In this document: positions 55,670 through 63,308 of the stretch, piece after piece
Layout of the letters: each line of letters opens with the position of its first letter
Numbering within the stretch: position 1 is the first letter of the stretch
NCBI RefSeq assembly: GCF_021538615.1
Contig: NZ_JAJHIZ010000003.1
Location: 1,116,001-1,180,000, forward strand
Source of the DNA: Niabella agricola
Lineage (GTDB): Bacteria > Bacteroidota > Bacteroidia > Chitinophagales > Chitinophagaceae
Reading direction: 5' to 3'
DNA: 64,000 nt
Translations under genes and position numbers: made by a program
The notes under the pieces: model-generated
Told to the model about the DNA's origin: nothing
What the model saw: only the letters and a program-made list of their open reading frames with translations
Databases searched by the model: none

Positions 55670-58600
55670 TCACAACCCTAGTTCTAATCCGGCCGAGAAC
55701 GTACGGGGCAGCGGTAACGTACCATAATCCATACCACTGCCAAGCGCATCGCTATCAAACGCATTGATGTTTGGGTCATACCAGGAATAATTGGTAAAGG
55801 TGTAAAGATTTGTAGCAGACACAAATACCCGCAATCCCTGAATGGGCGCCTTCTTTTTCAAATTAAAAGCATATCCCAGGCGCACGGTCTGAATCCTCAG
55901 GAAGGAGGCATCTTCCACCATCCAATCGGGAAACCGCTGCGAAAAGCGAATCGTATTATTGGTGGGGCGGGTATATTGATTGCTGGTGCCGGGGCCGGTC
56001 CAGCGGCGGTCCCAGGCTTCCTGCGTGGCATTGAAATTACCGCTGGTATTGTTGGCACCTACCATCCATTGATTCAGGTTGATAAGCTGGTTGCCCCTGC
56101 TTCCAATAACGTTAATCCCGAATGAAAAATTTTTATAGGTAAACTCATGGCTCATCCCATATGTAAAATCGGGCGCAGGATTTCCGATAATCGTTTTATC
56201 ATCTTCCGTGATCTGCCCGTCGCCATTCACATCTACAAACCGGGTCATACCTGGTTTTGTCTTTCCCTTTTCAGGACCGGCATCCACTTCTTCCTGCGTT
56301 TGGTAAACGCCGTTGGTTTTATACCCCCAGAAAGAAGAAATGGGATAACCGACTTTTGCCACTTGCAGGGGCTGACTAAGAATGATTGCTCCGGCCACCA
56401 CATAAACGCGGCCATAGGTAATACCCAATGATCCCATATCCAATACTTTATTGGAATACTTGGAGAAGTTGGCGGAAATATTCCAGGTAAGTGGCCCTTT
56501 GTTGATTACATTATATGTGGCCTCCATATCAATGCCCTTATTGAGTACTTCTCCTATATTGGTAAACATATCGCTGTAACCGGAGGAGCTGGGTAGGGCC
56601 AGGTTAATGAGCAGGTCGGTTGTATTCTTTTTATAATAATCGATCGAAAAACTCAGACGGTCTTTTAAAAAAGAAAGATCCATACCGATATTCAGCTGCT
56701 TTGTATTCTCCCAGCCCAGGTTTGGGTTTTGAAAATCGCTGAGTACATAGCCGGGTGCAATACCGCTGCCCAGCACCACATAATCGATTCCATATTTTGC
56801 CTGGGTGGCTCCGATGGCCACATTCTCATTTCCGCTGACACCATAGCTGGCGCGGAATTTCAACGTAGAGATTACTTTTTTCCAGGGTTCGAAAAACGCT
56901 TCATTTGACGTATTCCATCCTAGTCCTGCAGCTGGAAAGAAGTTCCATTTATTTCCCGGGGCCAGTCGGGACGACCCGTCCGCCCTGCCCGTTAGTGTCA
57001 CCACATACCGCTGATCATAGGTATAATTGATCCGGCTAAGGAACGACTGCAGTACTTTGGTGCGGGGTCCATTTGTGAGGAATCTCCCGGGCGACAATGC
57101 ACTATTGAAATTATAGTAGGTCATCTGATCCGAAGGAAAATTCATATTCGTTACGCTGGTCGATTTGTTAATCCAGCGCTGATAGGAGTAGCCCGCCACA
57201 ATGTTCAGCGAATGTTTTTGGTCCAGTACTTTCCGGTATGTAAGCAGGTGATCTGCCAGATAGTTTGTATTGGAGTTATCTGCCCGGGTAGCATAGCCGT
57301 TGGGAGCCGTGTTGCCCACAAAAGTACCGCGCGGATAATATACATTCCGGAGCGAGTACATATCGTTCAACCCCGCGCGCAGCGTGTATTTCAAACCCTT
57401 CACAATCTCATAGTCGAGGTTCAGGTTGCTGGTCAGGGTGCGGATCTGCGTTTTATCCTTCACCAATGTAGTTACCAGCACCGGATTATTGGCAAAGGTT
57501 TCGTCAAGATCCCCATCCGCCTCAAAAGGCTCCTGAAGCGGGTTGGTGACCAATGCGCCCATTACCGCTGAAGAGCCCATGATACCGGTCCAGTTGGATT
57601 GCTGACCATAATACCGGTCTGCCATCGAAAAATAATTTTTAATACTGATCTTCAGTTTGTCGTTGACCTGCCGCGAAAAATTGGCGCGGAAGCCGTAGCG
57701 CTTGTACTGTGCATTTTTGATGATGCCCCGCTGGTCCGAATAATTGCCGCTCACCAGATAGTCGTTGCGCCCGTCGCGGCCGGATAAAGCAACCTGGTGG
57801 TCCTGCGACAACGCCGTTTCATAGATTGCATCCTGCCAGTCCATGCTGATGCCGGTTGCCAGTATGGAGTCTATTGCATGTTGGGTATACACCGAGTCCT
57901 TTCCGTCATTCAGGTTGGCTTCGTTTTTATAGGTCATAAAATCGCGGGCACCTAACATTTTTATTTTCCGGGGCAAACGGCTCAGGTCAAATCTTGTGGT
58001 ATAGGTAAGTTTATCACGGCCATTCTTACCCGCTTTGCCCGACTTGGTGGTAATCAATACTACACCATTTGCACCCCTCGATCCGTAAATGGCCGTTGAT
58101 GAAGCATCTTTCAGGATGTCCACGGAAGCAATATCATTCGGATTCAGCGAAGCCAAGGGGTTGGCTGCAGAAATATCCAGCCCTCCATCTACTCCCATAC
58201 CCGCCTTGGTAGCACCATAACTGGATTCAACGGGCTGTCCGTCGATAACGATCAGCGGCTGGTTATCACCGGTCACCGAAGTTTTCCCCCGGATGTTGAA
58301 GGTTACGCCCCCGCCTGGCTCCCCTGTATTGTTGATGATCTGTACTCCGGCCATTCGACCCTGCAACGCTTCGGTTACCGATATGAAGCGATTATCCATT
58401 TCCTTGTCCAGGTTCAGTTTGCTTATCGCACCGGTCACATCGCTTTTTTTAAGCTGTCCGTACCCCACAACCACCACCTCATCCATATCAGACACGGTCG
58501 AATCCAGGGTAATAAATAATTGTGTTTTATTGCGCACAGCCACTTCTACCCGCTTGTATTGTGCATGTGACACCAGTAATACCGCATTTCCGGGAACATT

Positions 58601-58831
58601 GAGGGAAAAGGTTCCGTCGGATTTAGATGTAGTTCCGGCACTGCGGCCTTTTACAATCACCGAAGCATCCGGTACGGGATCACCCCATAAATTTTTTATG
58701 GTTCCCGTTACCCGGATCCGGTTGTCCTGCGCCCCCGCAGTGATGCCTGCCAGCAATATGGCAAACAGGATCAATAGCTGTTTCCGAAAGCCCGGCGTCC
58801 GGCTGTAATTTATTAATACTACAGTTCTCAT
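55670..58831 (-). CDS. SusC/RagA-family TonB-linked outer-membrane protein
   Basis: A 1053-residue outer-membrane transporter, full length for the family. Signal peptide to about residue 34 (ITAGAQ), CarboxypepD_reg-like domain (about 39-115), TonB box region MDEVVVVGYGQLKKSDVTG, plug with RGKTSVTGDNQPLIVIDGQP and SVDILKDASSTAIYGSRGAN, barrel to the C-terminal LPRTFSAGLELGL. No STN domain, so control by an HTCS rather than sigma/FecR is expected, matching the gene downstream. First gene of the locus. The divergent promoter region lies upstream. Confidence 0.97.
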   Translation of the reverse strand: MRTVVLINYSRTPGFRKQLLILFAILLAGITAGAQDNRIRVTGTIKNLWGDPVPDASVIVKGRSAGTTSKSDGTFSLNVPGNAVLLVSHAQYKRVEVAVRNKTQLFITLDSTVSDMDEVVVVGYGQLKKSDVTGAISKLNLDKEMDNRFISVTEALQGRMAGVQIINNTGEPGGGVTFNIRGKTSVTGDNQPLIVIDGQPVESSYGATKAGMGVDGGLDISAANPLASLNPNDIASVDILKDASSTAIYGSRGANGVVLITTKSGKAGKNGRDKLTYTTRFDLSRLPRKIKMLGARDFMTYKNEANLNDGKDSVYTQHAIDSILATGISMDWQDAIYETALSQDHQVALSGRDGRNDYLVSGNYSDQRGIIKNAQYKRYGFRANFSRQVNDKLKISIKNYFSMADRYYGQQSNWTGIMGSSAVMGALVTNPLQEPFEADGDLDETFANNPVLVTTLVKDKTQIRTLTSNLNLDYEIVKGLKYTLRAGLNDMYSLRNVYYPRGTFVGNTAPNGYATRADNSNTNYLADHLLTYRKVLDQKHSLNIVAGYSYQRWINKSTSVTNMNFPSDQMTYYNFNSALSPGRFLTNGPRTKVLQSFLSRINYTYDQRYVVTLTGRADGSSRLAPGNKWNFFPAAGLGWNTSNEAFFEPWKKVISTLKFRASYGVSGNENVAIGATQAKYGIDYVVLGSGIAPGYVLSDFQNPNLGWENTKQLNIGMDLSFLKDRLSFSIDYYKKNTTDLLINLALPSSSGYSDMFTNIGEVLNKGIDMEATYNVINKGPLTWNISANFSKYSNKVLDMGSLGITYGRVYVVAGAIILSQPLQVAKVGYPISSFWGYKTNGVYQTQEEVDAGPEKGKTKPGMTRFVDVNGDGQITEDDKTIIGNPAPDFTYGMSHEFTYKNFSFGINVIGSRGNQLINLNQWMVGANNTSGNFNATQEAWDRRWTGPGTSNQYTRPTNNTIRFSQRFPDWMVEDASFLRIQTVRLGYAFNLKKKAPIQGLRVFVSATNLYTFTNYSWYDPNINAFDSDALGSGMDYGTLPLPRTFSAGLELGL

Positions 58832-58901
58832 AATGACATTTTAGCAATTCAATAAAAAGATAGGGTGCTGAATAGCAGCAATACTTCCTGCAATCGTGGC
58901 C

Positions 58902-58909
58902 GCAATATA
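58902..58909 (-). promoter_or_regulatory. Candidate -7 element of susC
   Basis: On the minus strand the octamer TATATTGC, within GTTGCTATATTGCGG, matches the matching element in front of the divergent sulfatase gene. It fits TAnnTTTG at six of eight positions. Its upstream edge is 21 bp from the nearer operator half-site, and the susC ATG follows about 70 bp later. Confidence 0.5.
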
Positions 58910-58929
58910 GCAACAGCCGATACCTGGCA

Positions 58930-58963
58930 CTGTCATTATTGTAGGGATTGCTGTAACAATTGT
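58930..58963 (-). promoter_or_regulatory. Composite operator upstream of susC (minus orientation)
   Basis: Read on the minus strand: half-site ACAATTGTTACAG (58963-58951), spacer CAATCCCT, half-site ACAATAATGACAG (58942-58930). The two 13-mers start 21 bp apart, two helical turns, as is usual for AraC-type activators binding as dimers in tandem. The first half-site and spacer are almost identical to the plus-strand copy at 59124-59157. Confidence 0.7.
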
Positions 58964-59123
58964 CTTGCAGTTACCGGATCGCCGGTGGGCGCCGGAACAA
59001 CCTTTTAAAACAGGGGTCATCATGTCGTTTCTAAATTGTTTGATAAAAATTATAAAAGTCCACAAATTTAGTAGACTTTTACTTTTATTACCAAGGAAAA
59101 TCAGCCTCAGCACTGTTTTTCCG

Positions 59124-59157
59124 ACATTTGTTACAGCAATCCCTACATTTGTTACAG
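59124..59157 (+). promoter_or_regulatory. Composite operator upstream of the plus-strand sulfatase gene
   Basis: Two identical half-sites ACATTTGTTACAG at 59124-59136 and 59145-59157, 21 bp apart, with spacer CAATCCCT between them. Together with the minus-oriented copy at 58930-58963 this forms an inverted pair; 24 of 25 bases are shared between 58940-58964 and 59123-59147. The likely ligand is the DNA-binding domain of the HTCS encoded in the locus (inference). Confidence 0.7.
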
Positions 59158-59199
59158 CCAGATGGTCGACTTATATGGCGCAGATCGGGGAGAGTTGTT

Positions 59200-59207
59200 T
59201 ATATTGC
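59200..59207 (+). promoter_or_regulatory. Candidate -7 element of the plus-strand sulfatase gene
   Basis: TATATTGC within GTTGTTTATATTGCG, the same sequence as in front of susC. It lies 43 bp after the nearer operator half-site, 22 bp further than on the susC side, and 22 bp before the ATG at 59230. Confidence 0.5.
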
Positions 59208-59229
59208 GTGAAGCAATCGTACAGGTTAA

Positions 59230-60636
59230 ATGCATTTTTCCAGGCTGAAACGTCATATGATCTTTTTCTCTTTATTGTTGTCCTTATATACGGAGGCACA
59301 GCAACGGCCCAATATTATTTTTATCCTCGCCGATGACCTGGGCTATAGCGAACTGGGCAGTTATGGAAATACCTTTAACGAAACGCCTGCATTGGACCGG
59401 CTTGCAACCGAAGGCATGCGGTTCTCCTGCTTCTACGCTGCTGCTCCCGTTTGCTCTCCCTACCGCGTGGCATTAATGACCGGCCAATACCCGGCGCGTG
59501 TCGGCATTACCGACTACCTGCGTCCCCGGGCTGCCAGGCACCTGGATACCGGTTATGTAACGCTTCCTGAACTGTTAAAAATGCAGGGTTATCATACGGG
59601 TATTGTTGGAAAATGGCATTTGTCCGGGTATGTAAAAGAAGGTGCGCCGGAGGAAACGCTCCCAGACCGGCATGGATTTGATGAAGTACTTGTAAGCGAG
59701 AACCGGGGGATTGGTGAAGGCACATATTTTTATCCTTATGATTTCAACCGCGAAATTGTAAAACGGCTGCCGGGAACTCATGAATATATTACCGACCGAC
59801 AAAACCTGGAAGCCCTGGAATTTATAAAGCGGAACCGGAACCAGCCTTTCTTTTTGTTCCTGAGCCATTATGCAGTTCATACAACGGTACACGGCAAACC
59901 GGAACTGGTTCGCCATTTTCAGCGAAAAAAAAATGCGGGTGCCAGTCCGCCAAGCCAACAAAACCCGGAAAACGCCCCTTATAAAAAATGGCCTTCCGGC
60001 TCAAAAGCCACCCGCAATAATCCGCACCTGGCAGCACAGCTCAAAGGGATCGATGATGGCGTGGGTGCCATTGTGCATCTTTTAAAAGAGCTGCAAATCG
60101 ATCGCAATACTCTTATTATTTTTACCAGCGACAACGGCGGTGAAACAACCATTACCACCAATGCACCACTGCGGGGCGGCAAAAGTACGTTATATGAAGG
60201 CGGCATCCGTGAGCCGTTTATAGCCTGGTGGCCCGGAAAAATACAGGCGAACGCCATTTGCAAACAACCACTTGCCAGTTATGATATTTATCCTACGCTG
60301 GCAGCGTTAACCGGTGCCAAAGGCAGGCACCAGCCATTGGACGGCATTTCATTCAGCTCATTGCTACAAAACCCGGAAGGATCTTTGCCTCAACGGGATT
60401 TTTACTGGCATTATCCGCTGGAAAAGCCACATTTCTTAGGCGGCCGGTCTGCGGGGAGCATCCGCAGCGGCGCCTGGAAGCTGATTACTTTTTTTGACGA
60501 CGGACATAAGGAATTATATAACCTGGATGAGGATCCCGGTGAAAAAACCGATCTGGCCGCAGTGTATCCCAGCCGTGTGGCTGCGCTGGATGCCACATTG
60601 CAGCAATGGCAGCAATCTGTAAACGCAACCCATTAA
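59230..60636 (+). CDS. Secreted sulfatase, Cys-type with CSPYR active-site motif
   Basis: A 468-residue exported sulfatase started at 59230 (signal peptide MHFSRLKRHMIFFSLLLSLY, then TEAQ; M10 is an alternative start). Metal site LADDLGYSELGSYGN (D35, D36), active-site motif CSPYRVALMTGQYPAR (Cys75), GKWHLSG and FTSDNGGETT. The tyrosine at the fourth motif position is unusual, Ser/Thr being common, but the Cys, Pro and Arg needed for formylglycine formation are kept. It is divergent from susC and followed by a GH43-like gene 11 bp downstream. Confidence 0.94.
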   Translation: MHFSRLKRHMIFFSLLLSLYTEAQQRPNIIFILADDLGYSELGSYGNTFNETPALDRLATEGMRFSCFYAAAPVCSPYRVALMTGQYPARVGITDYLRPRAARHLDTGYVTLPELLKMQGYHTGIVGKWHLSGYVKEGAPEETLPDRHGFDEVLVSENRGIGEGTYFYPYDFNREIVKRLPGTHEYITDRQNLEALEFIKRNRNQPFFLFLSHYAVHTTVHGKPELVRHFQRKKNAGASPPSQQNPENAPYKKWPSGSKATRNNPHLAAQLKGIDDGVGAIVHLLKELQIDRNTLIIFTSDNGGETTITTNAPLRGGKSTLYEGGIREPFIAWWPGKIQANAICKQPLASYDIYPTLAALTGAKGRHQPLDGISFSSLLQNPEGSLPQRDFYWHYPLEKPHFLGGRSAGSIRSGAWKLITFFDDGHKELYNLDEDPGEKTDLAAVYPSRVAALDATLQQWQQSVNATH

Positions 60637-60647
60637 ATTATTTGATA

Positions 60648-61733
60648 ATGAAACGAACGATTTCGCTATTTTTTCTTTTACTGTCCCTTCAGATCGGGAT
60701 CGCCCAAAATACCACCGCGGTTTCCAATAATCCGCTGCCCGTTCAATTTGGCGACCCATATGTGTTGCACGTAAAAGGAGACCAATATTATATGTACGGC
60801 ACAGGCGGCGGCGCAAAAAAAGGGTTCAGCGCTTATTCCTCAAAAGACCTGGTAAACTGGAAACCGGAGGGACAGATTTATTCCGGAGATAATAAAAACG
60901 GGTGGGGCATCCATTCGTTCTGGGCGCCAGAGGTATATGAACATAATGGTAAATTTTACCTGTTCTACAGTGCACAATGGAAAGAAAACCCAAACAACGA
61001 ACTGGAAAATTTCAAGATCGGTGTTGCGGTTGCGGACAAACCCACAGGACCTTTTGTTGACCTATATGCACGGCCGGTTTTTGATCCGGGCTATCCCCTC
61101 ATCGACGCCAATGTTTTATTTGAACCCGACGGAAAAGTATATCTTTACTATTCCCGCTGCTGTTATAAACACGCCGTTGATAGTGAAATCGCCGACTGGG
61201 CCAGGAAAAAGGGCTGGTTTAAAGAGATCGAAGAAAGCTGGGTATACGGGGTGGAGTTGAAACCGGATTTCAGCGGTGTTATTGGTGAACCCGTCTTGCT
61301 GCTGCGTCCGCCTGTAAAGATGAGCGACCGGCAATCGGAATGGGAAAGCCGCTCCGTTACCTCAAAAGAAGTGAACCGGCGCTGGACCGAAGGCTCCTTT
61401 ATCTTTAAGCATAAGAATCTTTACTATATGATGTATTCTGCCAATTATTTTGGCGGTAAAAACTATGCCGTGGGCTATGCTACCTCCAAAACACCATTAG
61501 GTCCCTTTAAAAAGGCAGCCAACAACCCGGTATTGCAAAAGAATATTGAAAAAGGCGGCATCGTTACCGGAACCGGGCATAACAGCATTACCTTTTCACC
61601 CGATGGCAAACAAATGTATTGCGTTTATCACGCCCGCACCAGCCAGACCGGTGATGAGCGGGTGGTATTTATCGATCCTATGAACATTGATAAAAACGGC
61701 TTGCTGAAAGTAGCGGGCCCCACAACGAAGTAG
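60648..61733 (+). CDS. Secreted glycoside hydrolase, family 43-like
   Basis: A 361-residue exported five-bladed beta-propeller glycosidase, started at 60648 where the signal peptide begins (MKRTISLFFLLLSLQIGIAQ). The three acidic residues of clan GH-F are placed as expected: base D36 in FGDPYV, pKa modulator D153 in LIDANVLFEPDG and acid E248 in RWTEGSFIF. Further conserved parts are SFWAPEVYEHNGKFYLFYS and GTGHNSITFSPDGK. GH43 enzymes are mostly arabinofuranosidases, xylosidases or galactosidases; the subfamily cannot be read by eye. Together with the preceding sulfatase it forms a two-gene unit of the sulfated-glycan locus. Confidence 0.88.
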   Translation: MKRTISLFFLLLSLQIGIAQNTTAVSNNPLPVQFGDPYVLHVKGDQYYMYGTGGGAKKGFSAYSSKDLVNWKPEGQIYSGDNKNGWGIHSFWAPEVYEHNGKFYLFYSAQWKENPNNELENFKIGVAVADKPTGPFVDLYARPVFDPGYPLIDANVLFEPDGKVYLYYSRCCYKHAVDSEIADWARKKGWFKEIEESWVYGVELKPDFSGVIGEPVLLLRPPVKMSDRQSEWESRSVTSKEVNRRWTEGSFIFKHKNLYYMMYSANYFGGKNYAVGYATSKTPLGPFKKAANNPVLQKNIEKGGIVTGTGHNSITFSPDGKQMYCVYHARTSQTGDERVVFIDPMNIDKNGLLKVAGPTTK

Positions 61734-61812
61734 TCTCGCTTTATTTATTCCCGCTGATTTACGCTAAACCGGTACCAGAGGAATCCGCGCCCATCTGCGG
61801 GATAAAAATAAG

Positions 61813-63222
61813 TCATTCGCTTTCTGCGTTATCGCCCTGATCCAGTTGTTTCCGGTCTTTTAGTGGCTGCGGCAGGGGTGCTTTTGTTTGTTTCAACCAC
61901 TGCAACAGGTCTTTCAGCAGCTCGTCGCGTTTGGCTTTATTCCCCGATGCAAGATTATTCCGCTCCCCCTCGTCTGCTTTGAGGTTGTATAACTCGATGG
62001 CATTGTTGTGATCGATAGCCGCATCGCCACCATCCAACAGCCATTCTTCATGATACAGGTGCAGCTTCCAATCTCCTTTCCGGATTACAGTCACCGGTCT
62101 TGAACGAAATACCTGATCCCTCCCACGGATCACCGGCTGATCCAGGTAACCAGGAAAATGCCAGAATAGGGCCGGCCTGCGGGTATATCCTGCGCGCCCC
62201 GTTAGCAGCGGCAAAAGACTCTCCCCATCCAGGTTTGAGACCGCCCCACCTGCCAGTTCAAGAAAAGTTGGGTACAGATCAATATTGATCACCGGCGTAG
62301 CGTTATAGCCCGGTTTTATTTTCCCGGGCCACCAGGCGATAAAGGGTTCGCGGATCCCCCCTTCATAATAACAGCCTTTGTTACCCCGCAGTGGTTCCTG
62401 TGAAGACTCCTGCGTAGCCCCATTATCGCTGGTAAAAATCACCAGCGTGTTTGAGGAAAGTCCTGCAGTTTCCAGGTACTGTTTTACTTTTCCGATGCTC
62501 TCATCCAGATCGTAGACACAGGCTGCATAAAGCGCCTGGCGGGCAGTTAATCCCTGCTTCCGGAACCGTTCGATGCTGGCAGGTCTTGCCTCCTGGGCCG
62601 AATGAATGGCATGATGCGACAGAAACACAAAAAATGGATGTTGCTTGTTTTTCTCCACAAAATTCAAAGCAGCATCTGTTAGGGAAAAGATTCCTTTAGG
62701 GTCCTCCGGTTCATTTCTTCGTTTGTTGGGATTGGGGAGCCGGGTATCCACATAAGTGTCAAATCCCTGAGCCAAAGGGCTGGTAGCGGTTTCTTTTCCC
62801 AGGTGCCATTTACCAAACAACCCGGTTGCATAGCCCTTTGCCTTTAATGCCTCGGCCATGGTAACGATACCCGGCCGGAGACTGTTTGTATTGGGAACCG
62901 GCAGCAGGCGCATCTGATCTTTGGCTCCGCGCGTGGTGCTGCCCACGGCATATACGCCATGCCGGGGCGTATAAAGTCCGCTCATTAAACAGGCTCTTGA
63001 AGGGGCACAGTTGCCTGCAGCCGCATAGGCCTGGGTAAACACCATTCCACTGCGCGACAACCCGTCGATCACCGGGGTTTGAAAGGTCTTGCTGCCTGTA
63101 AAGCCGCAATCCTTATAACCCAGATCATCTGCAAGTATCAATATGATATTGGGGCGGGCCTGTGCTCCGGCTCCAAAGCAAATGCCTGCAAGCAGCAACA
63201 GCCCAATGCCTCTGTAAAACAT
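61813..63222 (-). CDS. Secreted sulfatase, Cys-type with CAPSR active-site motif
   Basis: A 469-residue exported sulfatase started at 63222 (signal peptide MFYRGIGLLLLAGICFGAGA, then QA); the frame is open to 63276. Metal site LADDLGYKDCGFTG (D32, D33), active-site motif CAPSRACLMSGLYTPR (Cys72), GKWHLGK, FTSDNGATQESS and EPFIAWWPGKI. The alanine at position 2 of the motif places it near the N-acetylgalactosamine/iduronate-type sulfatases such as the A-P-S-R branch (tentative). It is convergent with the GH43-like gene, with 79 bp between the stop codons, and lies 86 bp after another sulfatase. Confidence 0.94.
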   Translation of the reverse strand: MFYRGIGLLLLAGICFGAGAQARPNIILILADDLGYKDCGFTGSKTFQTPVIDGLSRSGMVFTQAYAAAGNCAPSRACLMSGLYTPRHGVYAVGSTTRGAKDQMRLLPVPNTNSLRPGIVTMAEALKAKGYATGLFGKWHLGKETATSPLAQGFDTYVDTRLPNPNKRRNEPEDPKGIFSLTDAALNFVEKNKQHPFFVFLSHHAIHSAQEARPASIERFRKQGLTARQALYAACVYDLDESIGKVKQYLETAGLSSNTLVIFTSDNGATQESSQEPLRGNKGCYYEGGIREPFIAWWPGKIKPGYNATPVINIDLYPTFLELAGGAVSNLDGESLLPLLTGRAGYTRRPALFWHFPGYLDQPVIRGRDQVFRSRPVTVIRKGDWKLHLYHEEWLLDGGDAAIDHNNAIELYNLKADEGERNNLASGNKAKRDELLKDLLQWLKQTKAPLPQPLKDRKQLDQGDNAESE

Positions 63223-63308
63223 ATATTCAGTTGTGTATTTGCAAAACAAGGCCGTAAAAATGAATGGATACGGCACGCATCGACGTCCGCAACAACGCGT
63301 ACTTCATT

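Larger units (their letters stand above)
58832..59229. promoter_or_regulatory. Divergent promoter region between susC and the plus-strand sulfatase gene
   Basis: A 398-bp spacer between two divergent transcription units of the sulfatase locus. It contains two composite operators and two TATATTGC -7 boxes listed separately. Between the operators (58965-59122) lies a roughly 160-bp stretch that includes a basic-AT-rich segment but no further recognised element. Confidence 0.7.

Noticed and set aside
58841..59113. 90-residue minus-strand frame between susC and the divergent sulfatase gene
   Set aside because: It overlaps the operator and -7 box, has no recognisable domain, and its composition looks non-coding.
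58940..59147. 25-bp inverted repeats about 160 bp apart, considered as ends of a miniature mobile element
   Set aside because: There is no flanking target duplication that I can see. Each arm has a further half-site at 21-bp spacing and is oriented to a promoter, so operators explain them better.
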